Origin: DATFNV01 sp035266225
Lineage (GTDB): Bacteria > Planctomycetota > Planctomycetia > Gemmatales > Gemmataceae
Length of the DNA stretch: 15,491 bases
Direction of reading: 5' to 3'
Assembly: GCA_035266225.1 (NCBI GenBank)
Contig: DATFNV010000332.1
Span: 1-15,491 of the forward strand
Shown: piece after piece, positions 6,917 to 14,227 of the stretch
Numbering within the stretch: the stretch's first letter is position 1
Layout of the letters: each line of letters opens with the position of its first letter
Position numbers and translations under genes: made by a program
Notes under the pieces: generated by a model
The model's database searches: none
Told to the model about the DNA's origin: nothing
What the model saw: only the letters and a program-made list of their open reading frames with translations

Positions 6917-6973
6917 AGTGAGAAGTGGTTCTTACCGCCTCCGCGGCCGCACACGACAGCCACCGGCTCTCCC

Positions 6974-9277
6974 ATGACCTTCGTACATCCCCTGCTCCTG
7001 GGCGGCCTGGCACTGGCCGCCATCCCGGTGCTCATCCACCTGATCATGCGGCAGAAGCCGAAGCGCCTCCCCTTCCCGGCCTTCCGCTTCCTGCTGCAGA
7101 AGCACCGCACCAACCAGACCCGCCTGCGCCTGCGCCACCTGCTGCTCCTGCTCCTGCGCATGGCCGTCATCGCCGCCCTCTGCCTCGCCCTGGTCCGGCC
7201 GGCGCTCACCGGCGGGGTGCTGCCTCCCATCGGCGACCGACCCGTCAGCGCCGTCCTGGTCATCGACACCAGCTACAGCATGGAGTACAGCGCCGGCGAC
7301 AAGACGCGCCTCGACGAGGCCCGGCGCCGCGCCGGCGAATTGCTCGACGAGCTTCCCGAGGGGAGCAAGGTCGCGGTGCTCGACAGCGCCGAGGCCGGCG
7401 GCGAGTGGCAGGTGTCCGCCGGCCAGGCCCGAGACCAGGTCGCCGCGCTGAAGCTGCGCCACGCCAACGCCCCCCTCACCCGGCAGATCGAGCAGGCGTA
7501 CCGTCTTCTCGCCGAACTGGACCGCACCCAGGAGAATCCGGCCGAGGCACCGCCGAAGGTGCTCTACGTCTTCTCCGACCGCACGCGCGGTTGCTGGGAC
7601 GAGGCCGCCGCCAAGGCCCTGACGCAGCCGAAGGACGTCAACGCCGTCTTCGTCGATGTGGGGGTCGAGGATCCCGCCGACCTGGCCATCGTCGAGGTGA
7701 AGGTGGAGCCGGCGACGGCCCGGCCCGGCGACACGATCCGGATCAACGTCACGGTGCAGGCCACCGGTGCGGATTACGATGCGCAGCTCACGTGTCGCAT
7801 CGTCGGCGAACCGAGCGGTGACAAACAGCTGTCGGAGAAGTCGCAGAAGTTGCGGGCGGGGCGCGCCGAGGTGGTGGAGTTCACGTGCCAGGCGGCGCCT
7901 CGTGACGTTGCCGGCGCGGCCCAGAACGACCTCGCCGAGGGGCTGCACCAGGTCGAGGTGCGCCTGAAGAACAGCGACGCGATGCCGTTCGACAACGTCG
8001 GCTTCGCCACCTTCCGCGTCAACGAGGGGCGCCGCGTGCTCGTCCTCGCCGATGACGTCACCCGCGAGGGGGTGGCCGACGCCTGGAAGGGCACGCTCGA
8101 CTACCTCTTCCACGCCGAGCTGAAGCCCGTCGGAGACGCAGAGCGCATTGACCTTAACCGCTATGCCGTCGTGTACCTGGTCAACGTCGCGAAGCCAGGC
8201 GGCGCGCTCTGGGGTCGGCTGAAGGAATACGTCGCCTCCGGTCACGGGCTGGCCGTCGTCCTGGGCGGCGCGGAGGGCGGGCCGGTCGCGGCCGCCTACA
8301 ACGACGACAAGTCCGCCGCCGAGTTGCTGCCGGCACGATTGGAGAAGGTCGAAAGCGTGACCGACCCGAAGGAGCGCTATTGGGCCGAACTCCAGGGTGA
8401 CGGGCAGGGCCTGGCGCGGCACCCGATCCTGGCGCGGTTCCGCAAGTGGAAGGGGCAGGACGTCGATTTCTACAGGGAGAGCCTCAAACCGCGTGCCCGC
8501 AAGTTCTGGAAGGTCACCCCGGTCGAAGGGAACGCCGACGTGCTCAGCCACTACACCGACAAGGACGCCTCGCCGGCGCTGCTGGAGCGAGTCAGCGGGG
8601 CCGGGCGGGTGCTGATGCTGACGTCGGCGCCCGACCCCAATATCGAGAGAAAATGGAATAATTACTTCGGCATCTCGTCGTTCGCCTTCTCGCTGAGCAA
8701 CCTGATGACCGAGCACCTCGCCGGCGACACGGCGGAGCCGACCTTCAACTACGTCACCGGGCAGACGGTACCGATCCCGCTGCCCGCGGAGTTCCTGCCG
8801 ACCTACACCCTGGCCGGGCCGGGCGTGATCGGGTCCGACGCGACGCTCACCCGCCAGCCGGAGCAGCGCGAGCTGCGCGTCGTCCACGCGACGACGCCGG
8901 GCAACTTCGCCGTGTTGGCCGTCCCCGACGAGCGCCACGTTCAGCGCCTGGCCGCCTTCAGCATGAACCCGCGCCCCGACGAATATCAACTCGACCGGGT
9001 GCCGAAGGAACAAATCGAGGCGCTGCTCGGCGAGGGGAGCGTGCTGCCGGTCGGCCGCACCGCCAGCCTGCGTGACCGGATGCAGGAGCGCTGGGCGCAG
9101 CCGCTGGACCTGACGCCCTGGCTGCTCATCGCCCTGCTGCTGTTCCTGGCCGTCGAAAGTCTGCTGGCCAATCGCTTCTACCGTCAACAAGCCCCGGCGG
9201 AAGAGTCGTTTAGCGGCGGGTCGCAGACCCGCGCGGGTCTGCGATCCGCCGCTAAACAAACCGCGGAGGCCCCATGA
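6974..9277 (+). CDS. BatA-domain VWA membrane protein
   Basis: A 767-residue membrane protein. Residues 1-80 form the BatA (aerotolerance regulator N-terminal) module with two helices (about 5-25 and 55-75) around RQKPKRLPFPAFRFLLQKH. A von Willebrand factor A domain follows with an intact metal-binding DxSxS motif, IDTSYSMEYS (D98, S100, S102). A beta-sandwich region around 230-345 leads to a flavodoxin- or GATase-like domain from about residue 350 (RRVLVLADDVTREGV). A last transmembrane helix (PWLLIALLLFLAVESLL) lies near 714-733. The bulk should face the periplasm. Such proteins usually work with a MoxR AAA+ ATPase and a DUF58 protein, neither of which is present here. The last codons, from about residue 745, are read from a palindromic repeat, giving a tail SFSGGSQTRAGLRSAAKQ that is unlikely to be functional. 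The stop overlaps the next start as ATGA. Confidence 0.88.
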   Translation: MTFVHPLLLGGLALAAIPVLIHLIMRQKPKRLPFPAFRFLLQKHRTNQTRLRLRHLLLLLLRMAVIAALCLALVRPALTGGVLPPIGDRPVSAVLVIDTSYSMEYSAGDKTRLDEARRRAGELLDELPEGSKVAVLDSAEAGGEWQVSAGQARDQVAALKLRHANAPLTRQIEQAYRLLAELDRTQENPAEAPPKVLYVFSDRTRGCWDEAAAKALTQPKDVNAVFVDVGVEDPADLAIVEVKVEPATARPGDTIRINVTVQATGADYDAQLTCRIVGEPSGDKQLSEKSQKLRAGRAEVVEFTCQAAPRDVAGAAQNDLAEGLHQVEVRLKNSDAMPFDNVGFATFRVNEGRRVLVLADDVTREGVADAWKGTLDYLFHAELKPVGDAERIDLNRYAVVYLVNVAKPGGALWGRLKEYVASGHGLAVVLGGAEGGPVAAAYNDDKSAAELLPARLEKVESVTDPKERYWAELQGDGQGLARHPILARFRKWKGQDVDFYRESLKPRARKFWKVTPVEGNADVLSHYTDKDASPALLERVSGAGRVLMLTSAPDPNIERKWNNYFGISSFAFSLSNLMTEHLAGDTAEPTFNYVTGQTVPIPLPAEFLPTYTLAGPGVIGSDATLTRQPEQRELRVVHATTPGNFAVLAVPDERHVQRLAAFSMNPRPDEYQLDRVPKEQIEALLGEGSVLPVGRTASLRDRMQERWAQPLDLTPWLLIALLLFLAVESLLANRFYRQQAPAEESFSGGSQTRAGLRSAAKQTAEAP
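9208..9257. repeat. Palindromic repeat inside the 3' end of the first VWA gene
   Basis: A 50-base inverted repeat of two adjacent 25-base arms beginning GTTTAGCGGCGGGTCGCAGA, with one mismatch (9220 against 9245) and no loop. It shares AGTCGTTTAGCGGC with the palindrome starting at 2916. It lies in frame within the coding sequence, replacing or extending the natural C-terminus, and ends 17 bases before the start of the next gene. Confidence 0.95.
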
Positions 9278-11583
9278 ACGGCGAACTGACGTTCAACACC
9301 GACCCAACGTACCCCTGGTCGCTGTCCGGGTTCGGCCTGCCTGCCCTCGCCGTCGTGGCCCTGCTGCTGACTGGGCTGACCGTCTGGACCTACCTCGGCG
9401 CCCGCGCGGCGACCTTCCGTCGCGTCCTGGCCGTCCTCGTCCTGCGCCTTGGCGCCCTGTTGCTCGCCTTCCTGGCGCTGCTGCGGCCGGCCCTCGCCTT
9501 CCGCGACGAGCTGCGCGTGCCGTCGGTCCTCATCATCGCCGTGGACGATTCCGAAAGTATGACGATCCAGGACGAGTTCGACAGCCAGTCGCGCTGGGAG
9601 CGCATGCGCCGCGTCCTGGGCAAGTGCGAGCCGGACTTCCGCAAGCTGCGCGACGAGCACAACGTCACCGTCGCCTTCCACCGCTTCTCGGTGGGCGTGC
9701 GGCCGTTCGACCCCGAGGACGGCGCCGCGACGGCCGACGGCAAGCGCAGCGATTACGGCCTGATGCTGCACACGCTGCACGAGCGCTACCGCGGCGAGCG
9801 TTCTCTGCGCGGCCTGCTGGTGATGGGCGACGGCGCCGACAACGGCGCCCGCCACGAGCCGCTCGCCGTCGCCGGCCAGTGGCGTAACCTGCCGTGTCCC
9901 ATTCACACCTTCGCCTTCGGCAAGACGACCACCAGCGACCGCCAGAGCGACATCGCCCTGACGAACATCACCACCGAGCCGTCGCCGGTGCCGGTCAAGG
10001 GAAAACTCATCGTCAAGGCCACCGCCGACGCCCCCGGCTTCGAGAACAAGGAAGTGCGCGTTCGCCTGTTCATCGACGACAAGGAAGTGCCCATCCTCGT
10101 GAACGACAAGGAGGAAGCGGTTCACGTGGAGGTGCTGCGCCTGACGACCGGCAACGAGCTGACCGTGACCTGCAACGCCCCGGCCAAGCCCGGCGAGGTG
10201 AAGGTGACGCTGAAAATTGACCCGGATCCCAAGGAGCTGACCGCCTTCAACAACGAGATCAGCACCTTCGTGACCGTGACGAAGGAGGGCATCAGCGTCC
10301 TCTACGTCGATAAGCGGCGCGAGGAGCGGGCCTACCTCCTCGACGCCCTGGCGACCGACCCGCGCATCCGCGTGTTCCGGGCCACCCTCGGCGGCCTCGG
10401 GGACGCCGCGCCGCCCCAGGGCGATCTTTTCCACTTCAAGGACCGGGCTTACGACGTCATCATCATCGGCGACGTGACGGCCCGGGAAGTGCAGCAAGGC
10501 GACAAGGAGGCGGTGGCGACCATCGAGCAGCTCTTCCGCGAGAAGGGGGCCGGCGTGATGATGATCGGTGGCCTTCGCAACTTCGGCAACGGCGGCTGGC
10601 AGGACACCAAACTGCGCGACGTGCTGCCCATCGACATGAGCGCCACGGGCGAAATCCGTGATGACCAACCGCTGTCGCTCACCCTCACTGAGCGCGGGAA
10701 GGATCACTACCTGTTGCGCCTGGCGGACGACGCGAAGGAGAACGAAGCGGCCTGGGGACAGTTGAAGCTCTACGGCCTTTCGCGCATGGGTACGTTTCGC
10801 AAGGGCACCATCGGCGACGTACTCCTCCAATCCCAGGGGGGAGACGACATCCTGGCGGCGGTGGAGACCGGCGCCGGCCGGGCGATCGCTTTCGCCGGCG
10901 ACACGACCTACCTGTGGATCCGCCCCCCGAAGGGAGACCAGTATCACGAGCGCTTTTGGCGGCAACTGGTGCTGTGGCTGGCGCATCAGGAGAAGGCGGA
11001 GGGGAACGTCTGGGTCAAGCCGGACGTGCGCCGCCTGGCGGCGGGCGGCCGGCTCGGCTTCGGCGCCGGCGTGCGCGGCAAGGGCGGCCTCGACCTGAAG
11101 GACGCCCGCTTCGACGCCAAGGTGATCGGCCCCGACGGCAGCGAGGTGCCGGTGCAGACGGTGCGCGACAAGGACGAGGACCGTGGCACCTTCTGGAAGA
11201 CCGACGTGCCGGGCGAGTACCGGCTGGTGGTGCAGGGCAGCGCCAAGGACACCGACGGGCAGGCGGTGAGCGGCCAGGCGTCGGCGCGCTTCCTGGTCTC
11301 CCAGGACGACGCCGAGATGACGCGGCGGGCGGCCGACCACGAATTCCTGAAGCGGCTGGCGGCGGCGGGCGGCGGCAAGTTCCACCCCGGCACCGAGGAG
11401 GACCTGGCCCGCTACCTGCGCGAGCTGCCGTCGCAGCCGCTGGCCGGGATGCGCCCGAAGGCTAACCTGTGGCCCGACTGGCGCCGCAGCAGCCTGTCGC
11501 CGTTCCCCCCGGCGTTCCTGCTCGTTTTCGTGGCGCTGGTGTCGCTGGAGTGGTTCTGCCGCCGGCGATGGGGAATGGTGTAA
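9274..11583 (+). CDS. Large VWA/GATase-like membrane protein
   Basis: A 769-residue membrane protein translated from ATG 9274, which overlaps the previous stop by 4 bases. Two N-terminal helices (about 20-42 and 50-71) precede a VWA domain with a DxSxS metal site, AVDDSESM (D91, S93, S95). A beta-sandwich segment follows (EPSPVPVKGKLIVKATAD, about 237-254). A class-I glutamine-amidotransferase-like domain comes next: ISVLYVDKRREERAYLLDAL near 339-358, YDVIIIGDVTA near 392-402 and GAGVMMIGG near 426-434. No catalytic Cys is evident at the usual nucleophile position, so it is probably a non-enzymatic fold. The C-terminal helix FPPAFLLVFVALVSLEWF is near 744-761. The architecture parallels the upstream gene without the BatA leader, and together they look like paralogous subunits of one inner-membrane complex. 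The function is unknown. Confidence 0.87.
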   Translation: MNGELTFNTDPTYPWSLSGFGLPALAVVALLLTGLTVWTYLGARAATFRRVLAVLVLRLGALLLAFLALLRPALAFRDELRVPSVLIIAVDDSESMTIQDEFDSQSRWERMRRVLGKCEPDFRKLRDEHNVTVAFHRFSVGVRPFDPEDGAATADGKRSDYGLMLHTLHERYRGERSLRGLLVMGDGADNGARHEPLAVAGQWRNLPCPIHTFAFGKTTTSDRQSDIALTNITTEPSPVPVKGKLIVKATADAPGFENKEVRVRLFIDDKEVPILVNDKEEAVHVEVLRLTTGNELTVTCNAPAKPGEVKVTLKIDPDPKELTAFNNEISTFVTVTKEGISVLYVDKRREERAYLLDALATDPRIRVFRATLGGLGDAAPPQGDLFHFKDRAYDVIIIGDVTAREVQQGDKEAVATIEQLFREKGAGVMMIGGLRNFGNGGWQDTKLRDVLPIDMSATGEIRDDQPLSLTLTERGKDHYLLRLADDAKENEAAWGQLKLYGLSRMGTFRKGTIGDVLLQSQGGDDILAAVETGAGRAIAFAGDTTYLWIRPPKGDQYHERFWRQLVLWLAHQEKAEGNVWVKPDVRRLAAGGRLGFGAGVRGKGGLDLKDARFDAKVIGPDGSEVPVQTVRDKDEDRGTFWKTDVPGEYRLVVQGSAKDTDGQAVSGQASARFLVSQDDAEMTRRAADHEFLKRLAAAGGGKFHPGTEEDLARYLRELPSQPLAGMRPKANLWPDWRRSSLSPFPPAFLLVFVALVSLEWFCRRRWGMV

Positions 11584-11585
11584 TC

Positions 11586-11597
11586 GCCGCTTGCGGC
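11586..11597. repeat. Short copy of GCCGCTTGCGGC repeat
   Basis: The 12-base palindrome GCCGCTTGCGGC lies 2 bases after the stop of the second VWA gene. The same word begins the arms at 4640 and the copy at 12111. This is a short, possibly degraded member of the family. Confidence 0.6.
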
Positions 11598-11616
11598 TCA
11601 GCGTTCGGAGGTCCCC

Positions 11617-12156
11617 ATGAATGACAACCCGAAGAAGCAGCGCCGCGTGAAGCCCGCGAAGGCGGCGCCGGCCCCGCCCGCGCCGGCGGCCGTCGAGGCG
11701 CCGGAGCCACCCAGCAAGAAGGAGCAGATCCTCTCGCTGTACGCCAGCGGCATCACGGAGCCGCAGGACATCGCCATGATCACGCACTCGCGGCCGAGCT
11801 ACGTCGCCTCGGTGCTGACCGGCGCCAAGCTGCCCATCGACTACCACGACCTGTACACCAGCACGACGCACCCGATGAACGTCTACTCGAAGTTCTTCGC
11901 GGGGCAGCTCGCCTTCCGCGACGAGGAGGCGGCGCGGGCCAGCGTGGCCCTGATCGACCGCTATTATCGGCAGTTCGCCCTCGCCCAGGACCGGGCCGGC
12001 CAGCACCACGCCCTGCTGATGGCGCTGACGATGTTCGACCGGGCGCGCTGGACGAACAAGCCGGCCGAGGCCGACATCTTCCGCCGGTGGCTCGTCGATC
12101 GCCTCAACGAGCCGCTTGCGGCTTCGCAGACGCGCCGCCCCGAGGGCGGCGGCTAA
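11617..12156 (+). CDS. Hypothetical protein with possible helix-turn-helix
   Basis: A 179-residue protein, not recognised as a named family. Residues 1-33 are a basic, alanine/proline-rich disordered stretch (KKQRRVKPAKAAPAPPAPAA). Residues about 36-70 (EQILSLYASGITEPQDIAMI, then THSRPSYVASVLTGA) look like a helix-turn-helix of the type that reads 'x-IA-x-x-x-xxSxxYVxxVL', as in DNA-binding domains of small regulators. A helical C-terminal domain follows (about 85-164). The start ATG at 11617 has GGAGG at 11607-11611. It is 33 bases after the second VWA gene and probably in the same operon. The last 15 residues (EPLAASQTRRPEGGG, 165-179) are encoded by a palindromic repeat, whose GGCTAAAC end supplies the stop codon. 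DNA binding is a guess from the helical pattern. Confidence 0.7.
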   Translation: MNDNPKKQRRVKPAKAAPAPPAPAAVEAPEPPSKKEQILSLYASGITEPQDIAMITHSRPSYVASVLTGAKLPIDYHDLYTSTTHPMNVYSKFFAGQLAFRDEEAARASVALIDRYYRQFALAQDRAGQHHALLMALTMFDRARWTNKPAEADIFRRWLVDRLNEPLAASQTRRPEGGG

Positions 12157-12157
12157 A
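12111..12157. repeat. Repeat copy encoding the C-terminus of the preceding gene
   Basis: GCCGCTTGCGGCTTCGCA (12111-12128) is identical to the arm at 4640-4657. It is followed by a small hairpin GCCGCCC-CGA-GGGCGGC (12134-12150) and then the repeat end GGCTAAAC (12151-12158). The TAA in this end, at 12154-12156, is the stop of the upstream gene. Confidence 0.8.
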
Positions 12158-12159
12158 CG

Positions 12160-12288
12160 GGCATGGTTCAAGCCGGGGTAACACTTGGCGCCGTAGGTCA
12201 GGCTTTCCAGCCTGACAAGAAGCGAGTCAGGCTGGAAAGCCTGACCTACGGCCGCGCCACCCGAAACTGCCCCGTTCTGAACCATGCC
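12160..12288. repeat. Composite inverted repeat upstream of the BtuF-like gene
   Basis: Outer arms GGCATGGTTCA (12160-12170) and its reverse complement (12278-12288) enclose diverged flanks. They also enclose a perfect inner inverted repeat of 26-base arms (12191-12216 and 12226-12251) with a 9-base loop. Each inner arm contains GTCAGGCTTTCCAGCCTGAC, itself a palindrome. CGCTAAACGG follows on the right at 12288-12297, so the block is bordered by the same TAAACGG word on both sides. This suggests one palindromic element nested inside another. It fills nearly all of the spacer. Confidence 0.92.
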
Positions 12289-12304
12289 GCTAAACGGAGT
12301 CCTT

Positions 12305-13219
12305 ATGCCGCGCATCGTCTCCCTCATCGCCAGCGCCACCGAGATCGTCTGTGCCCTGGGCTTCGAGGACCACCTGGTCGGGCGCTCGCACGAATGCGAC
12401 TTTCCCGAGTCGGTGAAGCGCCTGCCGGTCTGCACCGAGCCGAAGTTCGCCGTCGAGGGGAGCAGTCGCGACATCGACCGGCGCGTCAAGACGGTCCTGC
12501 AAGACGGGCTGTCGGTCTACCGCGTCCACGCCGACCTGCTGAAGCAGTTGCGCCCCGACGTGATCGTGACGCAATCGCACTGCGAGGTCTGCGCCGTCAG
12601 CCAGCGCGACGTGGAGCGCGCCGTGTGCGACTGGCTGGACGCCCGGCCGAACGTCGTCTCGCTGGCGCCGAACGCGCTGGCCGACGTGTGGAACAGCGTG
12701 CGCCAGGTAGCCGAAGCGCTCGGCGCCTGCGAGCGCGGCGAGGAGATGATCCGCGGCCTGGAGCAGCGGCTGTCCGCGATTGCCGAACGGGCGCGAGCCC
12801 TGCCGGCGCGGCCCACGGTAGCTTACGTCGAGTGGATCGATCCGCTGATGGCGGGCGGCAACTGGATGCCGGAGTTGATCGAGTTGGCGGGGGGCGTCAA
12901 TCTCTTCGGCGAGGCGGGCAAGCATTCGCCGTGGATGACGTGGGAGGAGCTGCACCGGCGCGACCCGGACGTGATCTTCGTGGCGCCGTGCGGCTTCGAG
13001 TTGGCGCGCACCCGCGAGGAAATGGCGGCACTGACGAGCCGCACCGACTGGCCGGAATTGGGGGCGGTGCGCGCGGGGCGGGTGTACCTCGCCGACGGCA
13101 ACCAGTATTTCAACCGGCCGGGTCCACGATTGATCGAGTCGCTGGAGATCCTAGCGGAGGTGCTGCACCCGGAGGCGTTTTCCTTTGGCCACGAGGGAAG
13201 CGGCTGGCGGCGACTGTGA
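12305..13219 (+). CDS. BtuF-like cobalamin-type substrate-binding-fold protein, no signal peptide
   Basis: A 304-residue protein of the periplasmic binding protein family that includes the B12-binding BtuF (COG0614-like). It begins directly with the mature-domain strand MPRIVSLIASATEIVCALG, continues with LVGRSHECDFP and QLRPDVIVTQSHCEVCAVS, and ends with AGRVYLADGNQYFNRPGPRL. There is no signal peptide or lipobox, so the protein is probably cytoplasmic. No permease or ATPase gene adjoins it, which argues against a simple importer role. The QSHCEVCAVS motif with Cys93 and Cys96 is characteristic of this leaderless subgroup. It may bind a corrinoid or metal chelate, but the ligand is unknown. 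The start at 12305 was chosen because GGAG (12296-12299) sits 6 bases before it. An earlier in-frame ATG at 12284 lies inside a repeat and adds 7 repeat-derived residues. Confidence 0.82.
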   Translation: MPRIVSLIASATEIVCALGFEDHLVGRSHECDFPESVKRLPVCTEPKFAVEGSSRDIDRRVKTVLQDGLSVYRVHADLLKQLRPDVIVTQSHCEVCAVSQRDVERAVCDWLDARPNVVSLAPNALADVWNSVRQVAEALGACERGEEMIRGLEQRLSAIAERARALPARPTVAYVEWIDPLMAGGNWMPELIELAGGVNLFGEAGKHSPWMTWEELHRRDPDVIFVAPCGFELARTREEMAALTSRTDWPELGAVRAGRVYLADGNQYFNRPGPRLIESLEILAEVLHPEAFSFGHEGSGWRRL

Positions 13220-13313
13220 GCGCTACCCGCGGTACAAATTGTCCCGCGTCCCGGTGACCGAACAGACGATCACGGAGGTGCTGCACGGCGTATCGCTCGA
13301 GCGCCGGCCGTAA
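13218..13313 (+). pseudogene. Possible coding remnant after the BtuF-like gene
   Basis: A frame overlapping the stop of the BtuF-like gene reads ERYPRYKLSRVPVTEQTITE and VLHGVSLERRP, then TAA at 13311-13313. It looks protein-like but has no start codon or ribosome binding site. The opposite strand of the same spacer is also open. It may be a decayed fragment brought next to this gene by rearrangement, or chance. Confidence 0.2.
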
Positions 13314-13473
13314 GTGCTGGACTTCAACAATTCGTTGCGGGTATGGCTGGCCCAAGGTGTCGTAGATCTGCACCAGCCGCCAGTCGTGAAATGGGGTTCC
13401 CTCGGTGCCTCGGTTGAAGTATCCTCCGCGCAATGCCCGCAGGCTGCCCTCGGCCCCAGGAAGGAATCGTGTG

Positions 13474-14169
13474 ATGAGCGTGACTCTTGCTTCCCTCCCG
13501 CCTGGACCGATCGTCTACCCCGAGAGCGATGGCAAGCCAATGGCCGACAACACCAAGCAGGCGCGCTGGATCGTCATCCTCTTCGACAACCTCCTGGCAC
13601 TGTTGGCGGAAGTAGCCGACGTGTTCATCGCGGCCGACATCTTCTGGTATCCGGTGGAAGGGGAGCCCGAAATCCGCGTGGCCCCCGACGTGTTGGTGGC
13701 CTTCGGCCGGCCCCGCGGAGACCGCGGCTCTTACAAGCAATGGGAAGAAGGCGGAGTGGCGCCGCAAGTCGTCTTCGAGATCCTCTCGCCGGGCAACGAC
13801 CCCATCGAGATGGCGGACAAGCTCGACTTCTACGACTGTCACGGCGTCGAGGAGTACTACGTCTACGATCCGGACAGGAACCGGTTGGCCGTGTACGTGC
13901 GCCGGGGCGAGGTGCTGCGGCGTGTGCAGCCGGCCGACGGCTTCGTCAGCCCGCGCCTGCGAATCCGCTTCCAGCTGACGAAGCCGGAGATGACGGTCTC
14001 TCGCCCCGACGATCGTCCGTTCCTCATGTTCGACCAGCTGGAGGCGGAGCGCGTGCGGACCGAGGAGGCACGCCGCCAGGCCGTCGAACGGGCCGAGCAG
14101 GCCGAGGCCGAGGTTGAGCGGTTGCGTCGGCTCCTCGACGCCCCGCGACAGACCGAGGAGCAGAAGTGA
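13474..14169 (+). CDS. Uma2 family (DUF820) PD-(D/E)XK nuclease-like protein
   Basis: A 231-residue protein of the Uma2/DUF820 family, restriction-endonuclease-fold proteins that are abundant in cyanobacteria and planctomycetes. The nuclease core is visible: RVAPDVLVAFG with Asp72, VVFEILSPGND with Glu102, and ADKLDFYDCHGVEEYYVYDP with Lys116. This gives a D-E-x-x-K type active site. Residues about 190-226 form a charged heptad-like coiled coil (LEAERVRTEEARRQAVERAE), as seen in many planctomycete members. The natural role is unsettled; proposals include mobile-element-linked nucleases. The start ATG 13474 (or GTG 13471) follows AGGAAGGAA at 13458-13466. Earlier in-frame codons back to 13405 lack such a site. 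The next gene begins 58 bases downstream. Confidence 0.88.
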   Translation: MSVTLASLPPGPIVYPESDGKPMADNTKQARWIVILFDNLLALLAEVADVFIAADIFWYPVEGEPEIRVAPDVLVAFGRPRGDRGSYKQWEEGGVAPQVVFEILSPGNDPIEMADKLDFYDCHGVEEYYVYDPDRNRLAVYVRRGEVLRRVQPADGFVSPRLRIRFQLTKPEMTVSRPDDRPFLMFDQLEAERVRTEEARRQAVERAEQAEAEVERLRRLLDAPRQTEEQK

Positions 14170-14227
14170 AAGGCTCCGAGTCAGGGCCCGATTCGGCCAC
14201 GATTGGAAGTAGAAGGAAGCGTGAATC

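Larger units (their letters stand above)
6466..6973. other. 508-base divergent intergenic region
   Basis: This spacer separates the minus-strand DUF1559 gene from the plus-strand BatA/VWA operon. No convincing gene was found in it. It holds a candidate plus-strand promoter at 6885-6916 and a hairpin with a T tract at 6781-6806. A weaker minus-strand pair has CGTCAA (6760-6765, reads TTGACG) and ATTCTA (6732-6737, reads TAGAAT), but with a poor 22-base spacing. It is less GC-rich around 6725-6810 than its surroundings, as expected for a control region. Confidence 0.7.

Noticed and set aside
6932..9259. A 775-residue minus-strand open frame opposite the first VWA gene
   Set aside because: Same reasoning: it mirrors the real gene, has low-complexity composition and no domains.
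9184..12489. A 1101-residue open frame on the minus strand opposite the second VWA gene
   Set aside because: It is antisense to a well-supported VWA protein and the HTH-like gene. Its composition is rich in Arg, His, Gly and Val as expected from the reverse of GC-rich codons, and it has no recognisable domain. It is a GC-rich shadow frame.
12163..13257. A 364-residue plus-strand frame overlapping the BtuF-like gene and starting in the repeat
   Set aside because: Its start lies inside the composite repeat and its body is the Arg-rich out-of-frame reading of the BtuF-like gene.
13110..13433. A minus-strand open frame across the spacer after the BtuF-like gene, with a fairly natural stretch (LVQIYDTLGQPYPQR)
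   Set aside because: It has no convincing ribosome binding site, no known family and overlaps the real gene. It might be part of a decayed gene, but I could not support it.
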